DNA of 64,000 nucleotides from NCBI GenBank assembly GCA_964423205.1, contig CAYRDX010000001.1, forward strand, positions 62,001 through 126,000, read 5' to 3'. The notes below the pieces were generated by a model, which was not told the origin of the DNA, did no database searches, and was given only the letters and a program-made list of their open reading frames with translations. The stretch's first letter is position 1. Each line of letters starts with the position of its first letter. This document shows positions 16,008 through 26,700 of the stretch, one piece after another. A program made the translations under genes and the position numbers. This DNA is from UBA6168 sp964423205 (GTDB taxonomy: Bacteria > Bacteroidota > Bacteroidia > Chitinophagales > Saprospiraceae).

Positions 16008-16439
16008 ATGAAACAACTCAACTACCTTTTAATCCTATTCATTCTTCCACCTGTTTTTGCGTTTACCCAATCAAAGTCCGAAAAACTTTTGGAGTCCATT
16101 GAACGGCTGCGCTTTGAAGCCATGGTAAAAAAGGACTTTGCCTATCTCGACAAAGTCCTTTCTGAAGACTTGATTTATACCCATTCCAATGGCCTCACCG
16201 AAACCAAAGGAGAACACATCGGCAATATCCAATCCGGTAAATTGGTTTACAAATCCATTCAACCGGAAGACATCACTATCCTGATATACAAAAAAAGCGC
16301 TGTGATTAACGGCCACATCAAAGTTTCGGTACTACTGGAAGGCCGTGACATCGACATTCGCCTGCGTTACCTGAACATGTACGTAAAGCGCAAAGGACAG
16401 TGGCAGTTGGTGGCATGGCAGTCGTCGAGAGCGGAGTAG
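16008..16439 (+). CDS. Secreted NTF2-like (DUF4440) protein
   Basis: A 143-aa protein with a signal peptide (MKQLNYLLILFILPPVFAFTQ) and one NTF2-like DUF4440 domain (RFEAMVKKDFAYLDKVLSED, LNMYVKRKGQWQLVAWQSS). The ATG at 16008 gives a better signal peptide than the TTG two codons upstream. Members of this fold bind small molecules or act as simple enzymes; no catalytic residues can be assigned. It lies 36 bp after the nuclease gene and converges on the large ATPase gene. Confidence 0.8.
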   Translation: MKQLNYLLILFILPPVFAFTQSKSEKLLESIERLRFEAMVKKDFAYLDKVLSEDLIYTHSNGLTETKGEHIGNIQSGKLVYKSIQPEDITILIYKKSAVINGHIKVSVLLEGRDIDIRLRYLNMYVKRKGQWQLVAWQSSRAE

Positions 16440-16552
16440 GCGGTTGGCGGTTGGGCAAATGCTTCAGCTTAATATGAAATGACAATGCATTATGAACAAT
16501 CCCTTTTGTTCCGGATTGATTCGCAAAATATTCCCGGCAATACCTATTCAGC

Positions 16553-19500
16553 TCAACCCTCTAAAATCATCCTTATCCCACCTACCCCAATGACTCCTTC
16601 CCGGATTAACTGCACCGGCTCCTCCAGAATCTTGCAGTCCGGATTCACAGTTCCTGCTGACAGAATCCGGATGATGAAATAGTGCCCCTCGTTTTGCAGG
16701 GCATGCCGGAACTCTTTGGCGCTGACGGGATATTCTGCTTTGTTGGGCGAAGGAGTTGATTTGACTTCCCAATAATCCTCTCGACTATTTTCAAGTAATA
16801 CCCTGAAATCGAAAGGGCTGCCACTCTCGCCCTGTTGGTTCATCCATTCGACCGAAGTGAATGCAGTACCTATGTTTCGGTAATATCCCTCGATAATTTC
16901 CTTCACCTTGACGTACTCCTCGCCCCACCTGCCAATGGTTTCCGCCTCCGCCTGATTGATGGGAGGCGGGGCAGGCCAGGCAGTTTTGACTAAGGGCTTG
17001 ATTGTAGTTGGTAATGCGGGCGCGGCGATTTGGGGAGTCGTTTTTAGTACAGAGTGAACAGGTGGTGGTGTCAGGATTTGTGGTCCGGTTGTTTCCATTC
17101 TGGGCAGCTCCACCATTTCTGGCAAAGTAAAACCCTGTTCAGTTAGCCAGGACGGAATCTGTTCCATCGCTATGGACAGCAACAGCCCCAGTTCCCGCTC
17201 ACAGCCCTCGATGCCAAAACCGGTCGCCAGAACTTCTTGCAAGTCGTACAGCGTCCTGACATCCTGCCAGTCGTGCAGGTAAAAAATGTCGTTGCCATAC
17301 TGCCAGGCCTGAACGTCCCGCCGGTAAACCATGTTGCCGTCTCTTTGCCAGGTCAACTGGAGGCTGGAGCAGGGCTTGAAAGAAATAGCATCCGAAATAG
17401 CAATCAGCCGCTCGAATTCTTCCGGGTAAGATTTCCCTTTTTTGGTGGAAGAAACCGAGGCGATGTATGGCAATTTCGAATGCCAATCCATGGGAAATTC
17501 ACCGGATTTGATTTCGCCGGTGAAAGGCATGGAAGCCAGTTCAAGGTTTCCCAACTCCACAGTCTGCAGGCCTAAAAGCCTGCAAAACCCAATGGCTTCT
17601 TCATCCGGCAGGTCGAGGAAGACAAAGTGGGACGAGTCCGTTTTTTCGGCAAAGCGCGGCACGTTCAGATAAAGCAGTTGGCTCAAGGGTTGAAAGGTAT
17701 TGTTCACGGCGAGCAGCTTGAAATTTTCATCGTATAACGGCGAAACTTCAAATTCTTCCGGCTGAAACCGCTGCCTCAGCATGTAGCGGTATAAGCTGGT
17801 CAGGCGCTCCTTATCCAATTGTCCGGGGTCATCGGCCATCGAAGAAAGGACGGAAAGGCAATTTTCCAGGCTCAGTTTCGAACAGATGCCGAGCAGGTCC
17901 TCCTGTTGTGGCCGAAGCTCGAAATAAGAAACAGGTGCCCAGCCGTTCACCAGGTTGTACAGCGAGGAGGAGTAAACTTCCGGGGTGGGATAACACTTTC
18001 CGTCCACTGCCGGGAAGTAAGGTTCAGTTTGCACAAGAAACTGGAAATACGAGGGGATTTGCGCCTTGCCCCCGGAATGTACAAACCGTGCCAGGCTGCT
18101 TTTTTGCATAAGTTCGGGCCATTTTTCATGCAATAAAATATCCCAGTAAGCCACTGAAAAATCAAACCCTGCGGCGTACCGGATGTAAAGTGGCGTCAGA
18201 TAAGTATGCAGGCTGTGAGTAGCATTTTTCTTAAAAACCGGAAGATGATTTTGAAGAAATTCCCAATACTCCCCGAAGTGTTTCTTAAACTCCTGGTTTA
18301 CCTGGAAATACCTTTCGTCCAGTTTTAGCTCCATTTCCTGCCTTGCACCCAATTTCGAGAGAAAACGGTTCCATGCTGGTGTTGATTCTCCATTTTCTAA
18401 GTAGTTTTTTGAAATAAAAATGTCCTCATCGAGCAAATCCTCCAATGGCAGTTTGGGATTGAAAGCATTTGAGAGGTAGCAAAATGTGGCCTTACGCAGG
18501 TTTTTCCTGGAAGTAAGCAACGGCAATTGCGACAGTTTTTGAAAATCCTCTGATGTTAACTTTCCATTGTTTTGGAAAACAAAGCGCCCAATAGCGACCG
18601 CATTTCCCGTGTTGACTTTTTCATTTTCAATCAAAGAAAAAATGCCCCGCCGGATGATTTCAAGCGGTTTCGGAAAATAAACGCCGAGCCGTTCCAGCCA
18701 GTCCCGCAGCGGAGCATTCCCTTCGACAGCCTCCAGGTACACCTCACCGTGCAGGAAATCCATCGGCAGTTCGAAGGGCAGTTCTGGCAGGTCCGTCGGA
18801 AAATACAGCGCCCCTGGCTCCTGCAAAGCACCGTTCCGGTCGAGCAAAAACGGCGTTTCATGCAGCACCTGCATCCACTCCCCCCGTTCGCCCTGCTCGA
18901 TATTTTCACTCAGTTTTTTGTGAAAAAACCGGAGCAAACGCACATTGTCCGGCACCGAGGCAAAGCGTCGGCCCCTGCGTATGGTGTCCCTCAGTTTTTG
19001 CGGGTCGAACCTGGCAGCGCCGATTGACAACAGTTTGTCAATCTGCTTTATCCGGGGGTCAGCTATTTCGTAGCGAGCGCCTTCGAAGCTGTCCTGCACC
19101 AACTCGTGTTCCCCCAGGCCATCGCTGATGCGGGTTTTATCCACGATGGTCTCGGGCGCTTTTTTCAGTTGCTCGCTTTTCAGCACGGGGACGAAGGCGA
19201 TTTCGTGTTGTGCACGCTGTACGCCTGCGTTCAGGCTTTGATTTCTGCGCTCCCGGTTGGTGTCGGCGTATTTTACTAAAAGGCTGGCGAACTCGAAGCG
19301 AAAGTCCTGGCTGTCTGCCATTTGCCGGAACCAATGAAACTGGTGGTAGCCGATTTGCTCAAACAGAAACTCATTCCATCTCTCATTCAAAAGCTCCGTC
19401 CTCGCCTCATTCATCAGGAAATTGCTGTTGACTATGAAGGGAAACTCGTAGCGTTTTTCGGTAGGCAGGTACGAGAAAATCAAGGGCCTGTCCAAAGGTA

Positions 19501-20443
19501 TGATGGAGTTATCCTCCCGCAATTTGGCGGCAAAACTGATTTCGATTTCAGTTGCCGTTTTGAGTTTTTCGGGGCAAAGGCGTTTGTCCAAATGGGTCAT
19601 CGAAAGGTTGACTTCCTGATGGACCTGCACCGGAAATGTAGTTACATGCCAACGGGTCGTTTCTTTCAGTTCTTCGTTTTCATATTTTTCAATCGTAAAA
19701 ACCGGGGCTTTGGACGAGCGGGTTAGTTTGCGGTAGGATTTGATTTTGCCGCTCTTGTCTTCGTATAGCAATTCGAGACTGCGGGCATGGCGAAGAAAGA
19801 GCAGGATGTTTTCGTTTAAGAACAGCTTGGCAAGTTTGGTGCGGATGTCTTTCCGGTTTAAATCCTCTTTGATTTCAAGCACAAAATTCACCTTGTTGCT
19901 GTCAATGGAGGCAAGCATCTCTTCCGGCAAATCATCGGGAGAAGTGAAAACCGGGACGATTTGCCAGGGCATCGCCTGCCCCTTCCAGGTTTGTTTGTCA
20001 AAGCGAAAAGTGAAGCTGTCCGACAACACCCATACCCGGTCCGCAATGTTAAAAACCGACTTGAACCCGATGCCTTTGTAGCCAATCTTTTGCAAGTCAA
20101 GCTGTTTTTCGCTTTCGTTGAGTCGGTTATCTTCACCAATACTTGCTCCGTACCTGCAAAGTGCACTGACATCGATGGGTGTAAAATGCCCCCCATTGTG
20201 TCGTATGAGCAGGTATTTTTCAAGCAAAAAGAATTCTATATCCAATGAAAGCCCCGGCTTGGTGGCAGCGTCGTCGGCATTCTGAAGCAGTTCATAACCG
20301 ATGCGTTCAGGCTCACCGAAGATAGAATTCACAATATCGTTAAGGGCATTTGCCATACTTGCCGCAGCTTCCCGGGGGGCAGAGAGCCATATTTGGCGAA
20401 TGGATTCTATGTGGTCGGCGGCAGTGTCCTGGTTAAGCGTCAT
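16553..20443 (-). CDS. NO VEIN/sacsin-like GHKL ATPase with C-terminal DUF3883
   Basis: A 1296-aa protein from ATG 20443 (a TTG at 20497 would add 18 residues). Residues about 30-200 form a sacsin/NOV-type HSP90-like ATPase: ELLQNADDA (51-59, Mg/ATP N-box), HNGG (82-85) and GYKGIGFKSVF (121-131). A long middle region of about 900 residues shows no domain I can name. The C-terminal 130 residues are DUF3883 (GRWGEEYVKVKEI, FDFRV, YWEVKSTPS), whose D...ExK pattern suggests a nuclease-like fold. This order matches plant NO VEIN and bacterial proteins found in defence islands. The neighbours (Mrr-type nuclease, XisH/XisI, TA pairs) support a defence role, which is inference. Confidence 0.83.
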   Translation of the reverse strand: MTLNQDTAADHIESIRQIWLSAPREAAASMANALNDIVNSIFGEPERIGYELLQNADDAATKPGLSLDIEFFLLEKYLLIRHNGGHFTPIDVSALCRYGASIGEDNRLNESEKQLDLQKIGYKGIGFKSVFNIADRVWVLSDSFTFRFDKQTWKGQAMPWQIVPVFTSPDDLPEEMLASIDSNKVNFVLEIKEDLNRKDIRTKLAKLFLNENILLFLRHARSLELLYEDKSGKIKSYRKLTRSSKAPVFTIEKYENEELKETTRWHVTTFPVQVHQEVNLSMTHLDKRLCPEKLKTATEIEISFAAKLREDNSIIPLDRPLIFSYLPTEKRYEFPFIVNSNFLMNEARTELLNERWNEFLFEQIGYHQFHWFRQMADSQDFRFEFASLLVKYADTNRERRNQSLNAGVQRAQHEIAFVPVLKSEQLKKAPETIVDKTRISDGLGEHELVQDSFEGARYEIADPRIKQIDKLLSIGAARFDPQKLRDTIRRGRRFASVPDNVRLLRFFHKKLSENIEQGERGEWMQVLHETPFLLDRNGALQEPGALYFPTDLPELPFELPMDFLHGEVYLEAVEGNAPLRDWLERLGVYFPKPLEIIRRGIFSLIENEKVNTGNAVAIGRFVFQNNGKLTSEDFQKLSQLPLLTSRKNLRKATFCYLSNAFNPKLPLEDLLDEDIFISKNYLENGESTPAWNRFLSKLGARQEMELKLDERYFQVNQEFKKHFGEYWEFLQNHLPVFKKNATHSLHTYLTPLYIRYAAGFDFSVAYWDILLHEKWPELMQKSSLARFVHSGGKAQIPSYFQFLVQTEPYFPAVDGKCYPTPEVYSSSLYNLVNGWAPVSYFELRPQQEDLLGICSKLSLENCLSVLSSMADDPGQLDKERLTSLYRYMLRQRFQPEEFEVSPLYDENFKLLAVNNTFQPLSQLLYLNVPRFAEKTDSSHFVFLDLPDEEAIGFCRLLGLQTVELGNLELASMPFTGEIKSGEFPMDWHSKLPYIASVSSTKKGKSYPEEFERLIAISDAISFKPCSSLQLTWQRDGNMVYRRDVQAWQYGNDIFYLHDWQDVRTLYDLQEVLATGFGIEGCERELGLLLSIAMEQIPSWLTEQGFTLPEMVELPRMETTGPQILTPPPVHSVLKTTPQIAAPALPTTIKPLVKTAWPAPPPINQAEAETIGRWGEEYVKVKEIIEGYYRNIGTAFTSVEWMNQQGESGSPFDFRVLLENSREDYWEVKSTPSPNKAEYPVSAKEFRHALQNEGHYFIIRILSAGTVNPDCKILEEPVQLIREGVIGVGGIRMILEG

Positions 20444-20629
20444 AAAGCAGATTGGTAAAAGTTGCTGATTGTCAAATAGCCTCAAAGGGCCTTCCAAAGA
20501 TAGAGAAAAGCCTCACAAGCTTTTAGGGGGCTTGGATGCATTCTTGGTTAAGATGCAAAACCATAACCATTATATCCATTTATAAATTAACCTCCTTTTA
20601 GCTTAGCCTGTGGCCTTAACAGTTTCGTT

Positions 20630-20704
20630 TTAGTAATGAGTCAAAAATAAAGTTGCCAAATTGTTTTCTTAACCACTTGAAAATCAGTTGGAAAACTTTT
20701 GCCT
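20630..20704. repeat. 75-bp dispersed repeat, copy 1
   Basis: It differs at one base (C for T at 20642) from 50555-50629. It contains the TTG used as start of xisH, so the first residues of that ORF come from the repeat. Read on minus, it is an open frame (KVFQLIFKWLRKQFGNFIF) that runs into a stop in both copies, so it may be the tail of a lost gene. Confidence 0.85.
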
Positions 20705-21080
20705 TTTTACTAAGGATGGATGGGATATTACACATGACGGTTACAGGCTTGGCGATGAAGAATTGGAATATGAAGTGGATTTAGGTGCAGAAAGGTTATT
20801 GGCAGCCATAAAAGGAAAGCAAAAAGTGTTAGTCGAAGTGAAGAGCTTTAGAGGGCAATCGAAAACCTACGAGTTTCACCGGGCATTAGGACAATTCAAC
20901 AGTTATGTGACTGCGCTTGAAGTGCAGGAACCAGACCGGGAACTGTTTGTGGCTGTGCCTGATTTTGTTTGTGATAATTTCTTTCAAAAAGAACTGATTC
21001 AAAGGACCATTCAACGGTTTCAAATGAAAATACTGGTTTTCGACCCCTTGGAAAAAATAGTTATACAATGGAAAAGATAA
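20688..21080 (+). CDS. xisH: XisH family protein, probably 5'-truncated
   Basis: XisH proteins were named for control of fdxN-element excision in Anabaena; most have no such element and an unknown role. The match is clear from residue 9 on: TKDGWDITHDGYRLG, EYEVDLGAERLLAA, VLVEVKSFRG, FHRALGQFNSY. D31 and E50-V-K52 form a PD-(D/E)xK-like nuclease signature. The usual N-terminal helix (about 17 residues, normally with a D-FH motif) is missing. The frame begins at a TTG inside a 75-bp repeat and is closed by TAA at 20670-20672. Insertion of or recombination with the repeat probably removed the original start. It overlaps xisI by 13 bp. Confidence 0.85.
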   Translation: MENFCLFTKDGWDITHDGYRLGDEELEYEVDLGAERLLAAIKGKQKVLVEVKSFRGQSKTYEFHRALGQFNSYVTALEVQEPDRELFVAVPDFVCDNFFQKELIQRTIQRFQMKILVFDPLEKIVIQWKR

Positions 21081-21406
21081 AAAAATACGAAGCCGCCATT
21101 TTGTCATTTTTAAAAGATTACGCCTCGACCTTTTCAGGTCCGGGTGATGGTGTTGAGACCCAAATTATCGCTGACAAGGAGGGCCATCACTACCAGCTCT
21201 ACCGTGTAGGATGGCGTGGCAAACGCTTTATCCATCTTTGCTTGTTTCATTTTGACATCAAAAACGGAAAAGTATGGATTCAGCAAAATGAAACCGAAGA
21301 GCTTGTAGGCGACGAACTTGTTAAAAGAGGCCTCCCCCGGGAAGACATCGTGCTGGGTTTTCAACCGGAATTTGCAAGAGAGGGTACAGGGTTTGCAGTA
21401 ACGTAA
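21068..21406 (+). CDS. xisI: XisI family protein
   Basis: A 112-aa protein of full family length. MEKIKKYEAAILSFLKDYAS, DKEGHHYQLYRVGWRGKRF, IHLCLFHFDIKNGKVWIQQ and EELVGDELVKRGLPREDIVL match XisI throughout. XisI is nearly always encoded directly after XisH, and the two start/stop regions overlap here, which supports a complex. The combination of a nuclease-like XisH and a small partner has the shape of a toxin-antitoxin or defence pair, but its function is not established. The 297-bp gap after it holds only GTAGGCA short tandem repeats (about 21583-21608). Confidence 0.9.
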   Translation: MEKIKKYEAAILSFLKDYASTFSGPGDGVETQIIADKEGHHYQLYRVGWRGKRFIHLCLFHFDIKNGKVWIQQNETEELVGDELVKRGLPREDIVLGFQPEFAREGTGFAVT

Positions 21407-21703
21407 AGGTTTCTTTTTGGTCGCTTCAGAATGGCAGAAGAGTTTATAGAAACACGACCATAACTATTTTACCTGTTCGCAGGAATGCAATTAAGTATTA
21501 ACAATCCCGCCAATAGGATGTATGTTAGTGCGCAAAGGTCAATGGTAGTTGGTGGTATGGCAGTCGTCGCGGGCGGAGTGATTCAGTAGGCAGTAGGCAG
21601 TAGGCAGTGTGCGGTTGGCAATTAGGAACGGGAAAAGAATTGAGATTGCCAGTTATGATGTTTAACCGTATTTCAGATTGTGATTTTTTTTATTTTTGCC
21701 GAT

Positions 21704-22066
21704 ATGAAGCTGTTACTCAAACTCATACTTGTTTATGTATCCTTCAGCGCGCTGATAGTACACAGCTTCATTCCGCACCACCATCATCATTCCACAGAGC
21801 CCTTCGAACTTGGCCATCATCATGATGGTGACCATGGCCATCACCACCATCCGCCCTATTTTCACTCTGTAGATGGTAACTTCGTGAATCAAAATTCAGG
21901 TTATCAGCTTGTTACCCTGGTGGGCATACTCGATGGTACTATGGAGTATTCTTCCACAGTATTAGTCAACAAACTGGCAAAAGTTATAGCGCCACCACCA
22001 GAGGTTGATGCGCCTTTGCCGCCTTTTCTTAAAGCTTTTTCTTTAAGGGGGCCTCCTCTCGTTTAG
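21704..22066 (+). CDS. Small histidine-rich exported protein
   Basis: A 120-aa protein. ATG 21704 gives a clean signal peptide (MKLLLKLILVYVSFSALIVHS); a GTG at 21680 is in frame but less likely, because TATTTTTG (21691-21698), a -7-box-like sequence, lies between. Polyhistidine runs follow (PHHHHH, GHHHDGDHGHHHHPP), which should bind divalent or monovalent metal ions. The C-terminal half has no recognisable domain. It opens the second metal-efflux cluster, 91 bp before the adaptor gene. Likely role: periplasmic metal buffering for that pump (inference). Confidence 0.78.
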   Translation: MKLLLKLILVYVSFSALIVHSFIPHHHHHSTEPFELGHHHDGDHGHHHHPPYFHSVDGNFVNQNSGYQLVTLVGILDGTMEYSSTVLVNKLAKVIAPPPEVDAPLPPFLKAFSLRGPPLV

Positions 22067-22157
22067 TTTACTGATTCAAATTATCCTTTTGATTTCAGCG
22101 AATGGTTTTGCCATTTGCCCGAGCGATTTGTCCATTGTCAAAATATCTCTGTCAACT

Positions 22158-23684
22158 ATGAAAAACATAATGCTTTATCTGTTAATAGTTTTTTTTCTTG
22201 CCAGCTGCCATGCCCATGGCCCCGAAGTCGATCATGCCCACGACGAACACGGCAACCACATCAGCCCGGATGAAACCGGGCTTGAACCCCTGGTTTTCAC
22301 CATCTACTCCGAAAAAACCGAACTGTTTGTGGAATTCAAACCCCTTGTAGTGGGGCAGGAAAGTCGCTTTGCAGCTCACTTCACCGCACTTGGCGAAACA
22401 TTCAAAGCCATAGGTGAAGGCAGTGGCACCCTTTCTTTGAAATACGGGGAAACTGTCATCCAGTCCTTAACCGCCAGCGCACCTGAGGTTCCGGGCATCT
22501 TCCGGCTGCACTTGACACCGGAAAGAGCCGGCACCTTTACGCTGTTGTTCGACATCAAAACACCGGCTTATACCGACCAAATCACGATTGAGAACGTTAC
22601 TGTTTACCCTGATGAAAAAACGGCATTGGACAGGCAGGAAACTGGCGGAAGCAATGGCAATACCATCACCTACCTGAAAGAACAGGCATGGAAGGTGGAT
22701 TTTGCCAACGCACCTGTGCATCGAACCCCTTTTAACGATGTGGTGAAAACTTCCGGCATGGTCGCAGTAGCTCCGGGTTCTGAGCAAACGCTTGCTGCAA
22801 GAACTCCAGGCATTGTGACTTTTGCCAACAATGGCCTGATGACTGGTTCTCCCGTCGGTGCGGGACAACAGTTGTTTACCATTTCCAGCAAAGGTTTCAC
22901 CGGCGATAATGCCCCACTAAAAATTCAGGAAGCAAAAATCAACCTCGACAAAGCACAGGCCGACTACGACCGCCTGCAGAAATTGCTTGCCGACCAGCTC
23001 ACCACGCAATCGGAGTTTTTACAGGCAAAAACAACACTGGAAAACGCCCGGGCATTTTACAACAGCCTCTCCGGATCTTACGGGCAAGGAGGGCAAAGTA
23101 TTTCAGCAACCCAGAGTGGTTTCATCAAATCCCTTTTGGTCACACCGGGACAGTTCGTGGAAGCCGGGCAACCCTTGGCTATCACCACCAAAAACAATCG
23201 CCTGACAGTGAAAGCGGAGCTTTCGCAAACGGCTTTTGCGAGAATCGGCAGCATTGCCTCTGCCAATTTCCGGGTGAACAACAAAACCGTTTACTCGCTA
23301 AAAGACCTGAACGGAAAAATGCTGACGGTCGGAAAATTCACTGACAATTCCCTGTTTATTCCTGTATGGTTTGAGATAGACAACAGGGAAGGCATCATCC
23401 CCAGCACCTATATCGAAGTTTTCATCCAGACCAATGCAGTGAGCAATGCACTCGTCATTCCTATTTCCGCCCTGATGGAAGAACAAGGGAACTATTATAC
23501 TTATGTACAAACTGAAGGAGAGAGTTTTGAAAAGAGAGAACTGAGGCTCGGCGGTAATGACGGCATGAAGGTTCAAGTGCTTTCCGGGCTTCAGGAGGGC
23601 GACAGGGTTGTAACGAAAGGCGCTTACAATATAAAGCTTTCTACTGCATCGGGTACGCTCCCGGCACATGGGCATTCACACTAA
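22158..23684 (+). CDS. RND efflux periplasmic adaptor (lipoprotein)
   Basis: A 508-aa membrane-fusion protein. ATG 22158 gives a lipoprotein signal (FFLASC, C17), followed by a His-rich stretch (HAHGPEVDHAHDEHGNH). A beta-rich domain of about 150 residues comes before the adaptor core. The core has the lipoyl/hairpin halves (GIVTFANNGLMTGSPVGAGQQL, KINLDKAQADYDRLQKLL, SGFIKSLLVTPGQFVEAGQPL) and a barrel ending GLQEGDRVVTKGAY. It tethers the downstream pump to the TolC-like channel. It lacks the CSMDP/CPICGM metal domain and DUF3347 of the first adaptor, so the two systems probably handle different ions. Confidence 0.9.
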   Translation: MKNIMLYLLIVFFLASCHAHGPEVDHAHDEHGNHISPDETGLEPLVFTIYSEKTELFVEFKPLVVGQESRFAAHFTALGETFKAIGEGSGTLSLKYGETVIQSLTASAPEVPGIFRLHLTPERAGTFTLLFDIKTPAYTDQITIENVTVYPDEKTALDRQETGGSNGNTITYLKEQAWKVDFANAPVHRTPFNDVVKTSGMVAVAPGSEQTLAARTPGIVTFANNGLMTGSPVGAGQQLFTISSKGFTGDNAPLKIQEAKINLDKAQADYDRLQKLLADQLTTQSEFLQAKTTLENARAFYNSLSGSYGQGGQSISATQSGFIKSLLVTPGQFVEAGQPLAITTKNNRLTVKAELSQTAFARIGSIASANFRVNNKTVYSLKDLNGKMLTVGKFTDNSLFIPVWFEIDNREGIIPSTYIEVFIQTNAVSNALVIPISALMEEQGNYYTYVQTEGESFEKRELRLGGNDGMKVQVLSGLQEGDRVVTKGAYNIKLSTASGTLPAHGHSH

Positions 23685-23708
23685 AATCATTTACCTAAAG
23701 CAGCAATC

Positions 23709-26700
23709 ATGTTAAATAGAATAATCCAATATTCGCTGCAGAACCGGTTATTGGTTTTAGCAGCAGCCGTGTTACTCCTGGCCTGGGGCAGCTACACGGC
23801 AACCCGCATGGAGGTGGACGTATTCCCCGACCTCACAGCCCCGACCGTGGTCGTACTGACCGAATCGCACGGCATGGCGCCTGAAGAAGTGGAGAAACTG
23901 GTGACCTTCCCCATCGAATCAGCGCTCAACGGAGCTACCGACGTACGGCGTGTCCGTTCCTCTTCTTCTGCGGGTTTCAGCATCGTTTGGGTGGAATTCG
24001 AGTGGGGAACCAATATTTACACTGCCCGACAAATAGTCAGTGAGCGTTTGCCTGCAGTGGCGCAAAACCTGCCCTCAGGAGTTGGGAATCCAACACTTGC
24101 CCCGCAGTCGAGTATCATGGGAGAAATTCTGCTGATTGCTGTCACTGCCGACAGTACCAGCATGATGGACGTCCGTACCATCGCTGACTGGAACCTGCGT
24201 CCCCGCCTGCTTTCCACGCCAGGAGTGGCGAACGTTATTGTCGTTGGCGGTGAATACAAACAGTATCAGATACTGGCCAACCCCTTTTTGATGAAGCATT
24301 ACGGCATAACCCTCAACGAATTGCACAGGGCATGCCAGTTGTCCAATCAGAACTCATCGGGTGGCTTCCTCAACGATTTTGGCAACGAGTACATCGTGCG
24401 GGGTATCGCCAGAACTACCGAGATAAGTGAGCTGGGCAACATCGTAGTAAAGACCATACAGGGTGCTCCAGTGAAAATATCTGATGTTGCGGAAATCAAG
24501 ACTGGCCCTGCGCCAAAGATCGGTGACGGCTCCATGAAGGGTGCTCCCGCCGTTATCCTCACAGTGAGCAAACAGCCAAATACCAATACACTCGAGCTCA
24601 CAGAACGGCTCGATGTTGCACTTAGCGAAATTCAAACCACCCTGCCCCCGGATGTACTAATACACTCGCACATTTTCCGGCAAAGTGATTTTATTGAAGC
24701 ATCCATCGGCAACGTGGAGCGCTCACTCCTGGAAGGCTCTCTGTTTGTCATCGTCGTGCTTTTCGTATTCCTGATGCACTTTCGCACCACCATAATTTCT
24801 TTGCTCGCTATCCCTATTTCGCTATTGTTCACGGTGCTCGTGCTTCGTTGGATTGGTTTCACCATCAATACCATGAGCCTGGGGGGTATGGCTATTGCCA
24901 TCGGTGTGCTGGTGGACGATGCCATTATCGATGTGGAGAATGTACTGAAAAGACTGAGGGAAAATGCCTTGAAACCGGCCGGCGAAAAACAGCCGCCACT
25001 AAAGGTCATTTATAATGCTTCGATTGAAATACGGGCTTCGATATTGAATGCAACATTGATCATCATCGCCGCCTTTCTGCCCTTGTTTTTCCTTTCCGGC
25101 ATGGAAGGAAGAATGTTGGAACCACTCGGCATTTCCTTCATCGTGTCGCTTTTTGCATCATTGATCGTTGCGCTCACCGTAACGCCCGTTCTTTGCAGCT
25201 TTCTGTTGACGGATGAAAACAGGTTAAAAAGGCAGGCACAGGGTTCTTGGCTGGAGCGCAACCTGGTGCGTATTTACGGAATAGCCCTAAAAGCTTTTAT
25301 GCGTTTCAAAGGCGCCTTGATTGCAATGGCACTGGTGGTTTTCGGTGGCTCGCTGGCACTGTTTTTTACATTGGGAAGGAGTTTTTTACCAGAATTCAAT
25401 GAAGGCTCACTGGTCATCAGTGCAGTGAGTTTACCCGGTATATCCCTTGAAGAAAGCAATAAAATCGGTACGCAGGTAGAGCAGGCCTTGCTCTCCATTC
25501 CGGAGGTAAAAACCACAACCCGACGCACCGGCCGTGCTGAAAGTGATGAACACGCACAGGGTGTAAACGGCTCTGAAATTGACGCTCCTTTCACCCTCAC
25601 CGACCGCAGCCGGGAAGAATTTATGGAGGAGGTCAGGGAAAAACTGGCCGGTGTCACTGGTGCAAACATCACCATCGGACAGCCAATCGGTCACCGCATT
25701 GACCACATGCTTTCCGGTACACGAGCCAACATCGCCATCAAGTTATTCGGGACGGATCTGAACAAGATGTTTACTATTGCCAATCAAATAAAGTCTGCAA
25801 TTGAGGGCATAGAAGGGTTGGTGGATATTGCAGTCGAGCCGCAAATAGAAATTCCGCAATTGCAAATCAAAGGCAACCGTGAAATGCTGGCCCGTTATGG
25901 CATCACCACCGCCGAGTTTACAGAATTCGTCGATGTGGCGATGGCAGGTGAAAAAGTGGGTGAGGTGTTCGAAGGCGAAAAACGCTTCGACCTAATACTG
26001 CGCTACGATGATGAAAACCGCTCCACAATTGAGCAGGTTAAAAACACCCTGATTGACGCGGGCACAGGGCAAAAAATTCCGCTGGCTGCCGTTTCTGACA
26101 TTCACTCCGCTTCCGGCCCGAATACCATTAACCGGGAAAACGTGGCCCGAAAGGTAGTCGTCTCTGCCAACGTAGCAGAGCGGGACCTTCGGGGTGTGGT
26201 GAACGATATTCAGGATGCTATAGCTCAAAATGTACAACTCCCCGAGGGCTACCACATCGAGTACGGTGGACAGTTCGAGAGTGAGGCCGCTGCTTCCAAA
26301 TCCCTCTTGATTGCCTCCTTAATTGCGTTATTTGTGATTCTCCTGCTTTTGTACATGGAATTTAAAGATCTCACACTGGCAGGTATCATTCTGCTCAACC
26401 TGCCGCTTGCACTCATTGGAGGCGTGCTTAGCGTATGGCTGACTTCAGGCATTTTAAGTATTCCGGCTATTATCGGTTTTATCACGTTGTTCGGTGTGGC
26501 GACAAGGAACGGCATTTTGCTGGTGAGCCGCTACGATGCGCTTCGGCAGGAAGGCCTTGGCCTTTACGACACCGTCATCAAAGGTTCGCTCGACCGTCTG
26601 ACGCCGATTTTGATGACGGCCCTCACGGCGGCATTGGCGCTCATTCCGCTTGCCCTGGCAGGCGACGAGCCGGGCAACGAAATTCAAAGCCCGATGGCGA

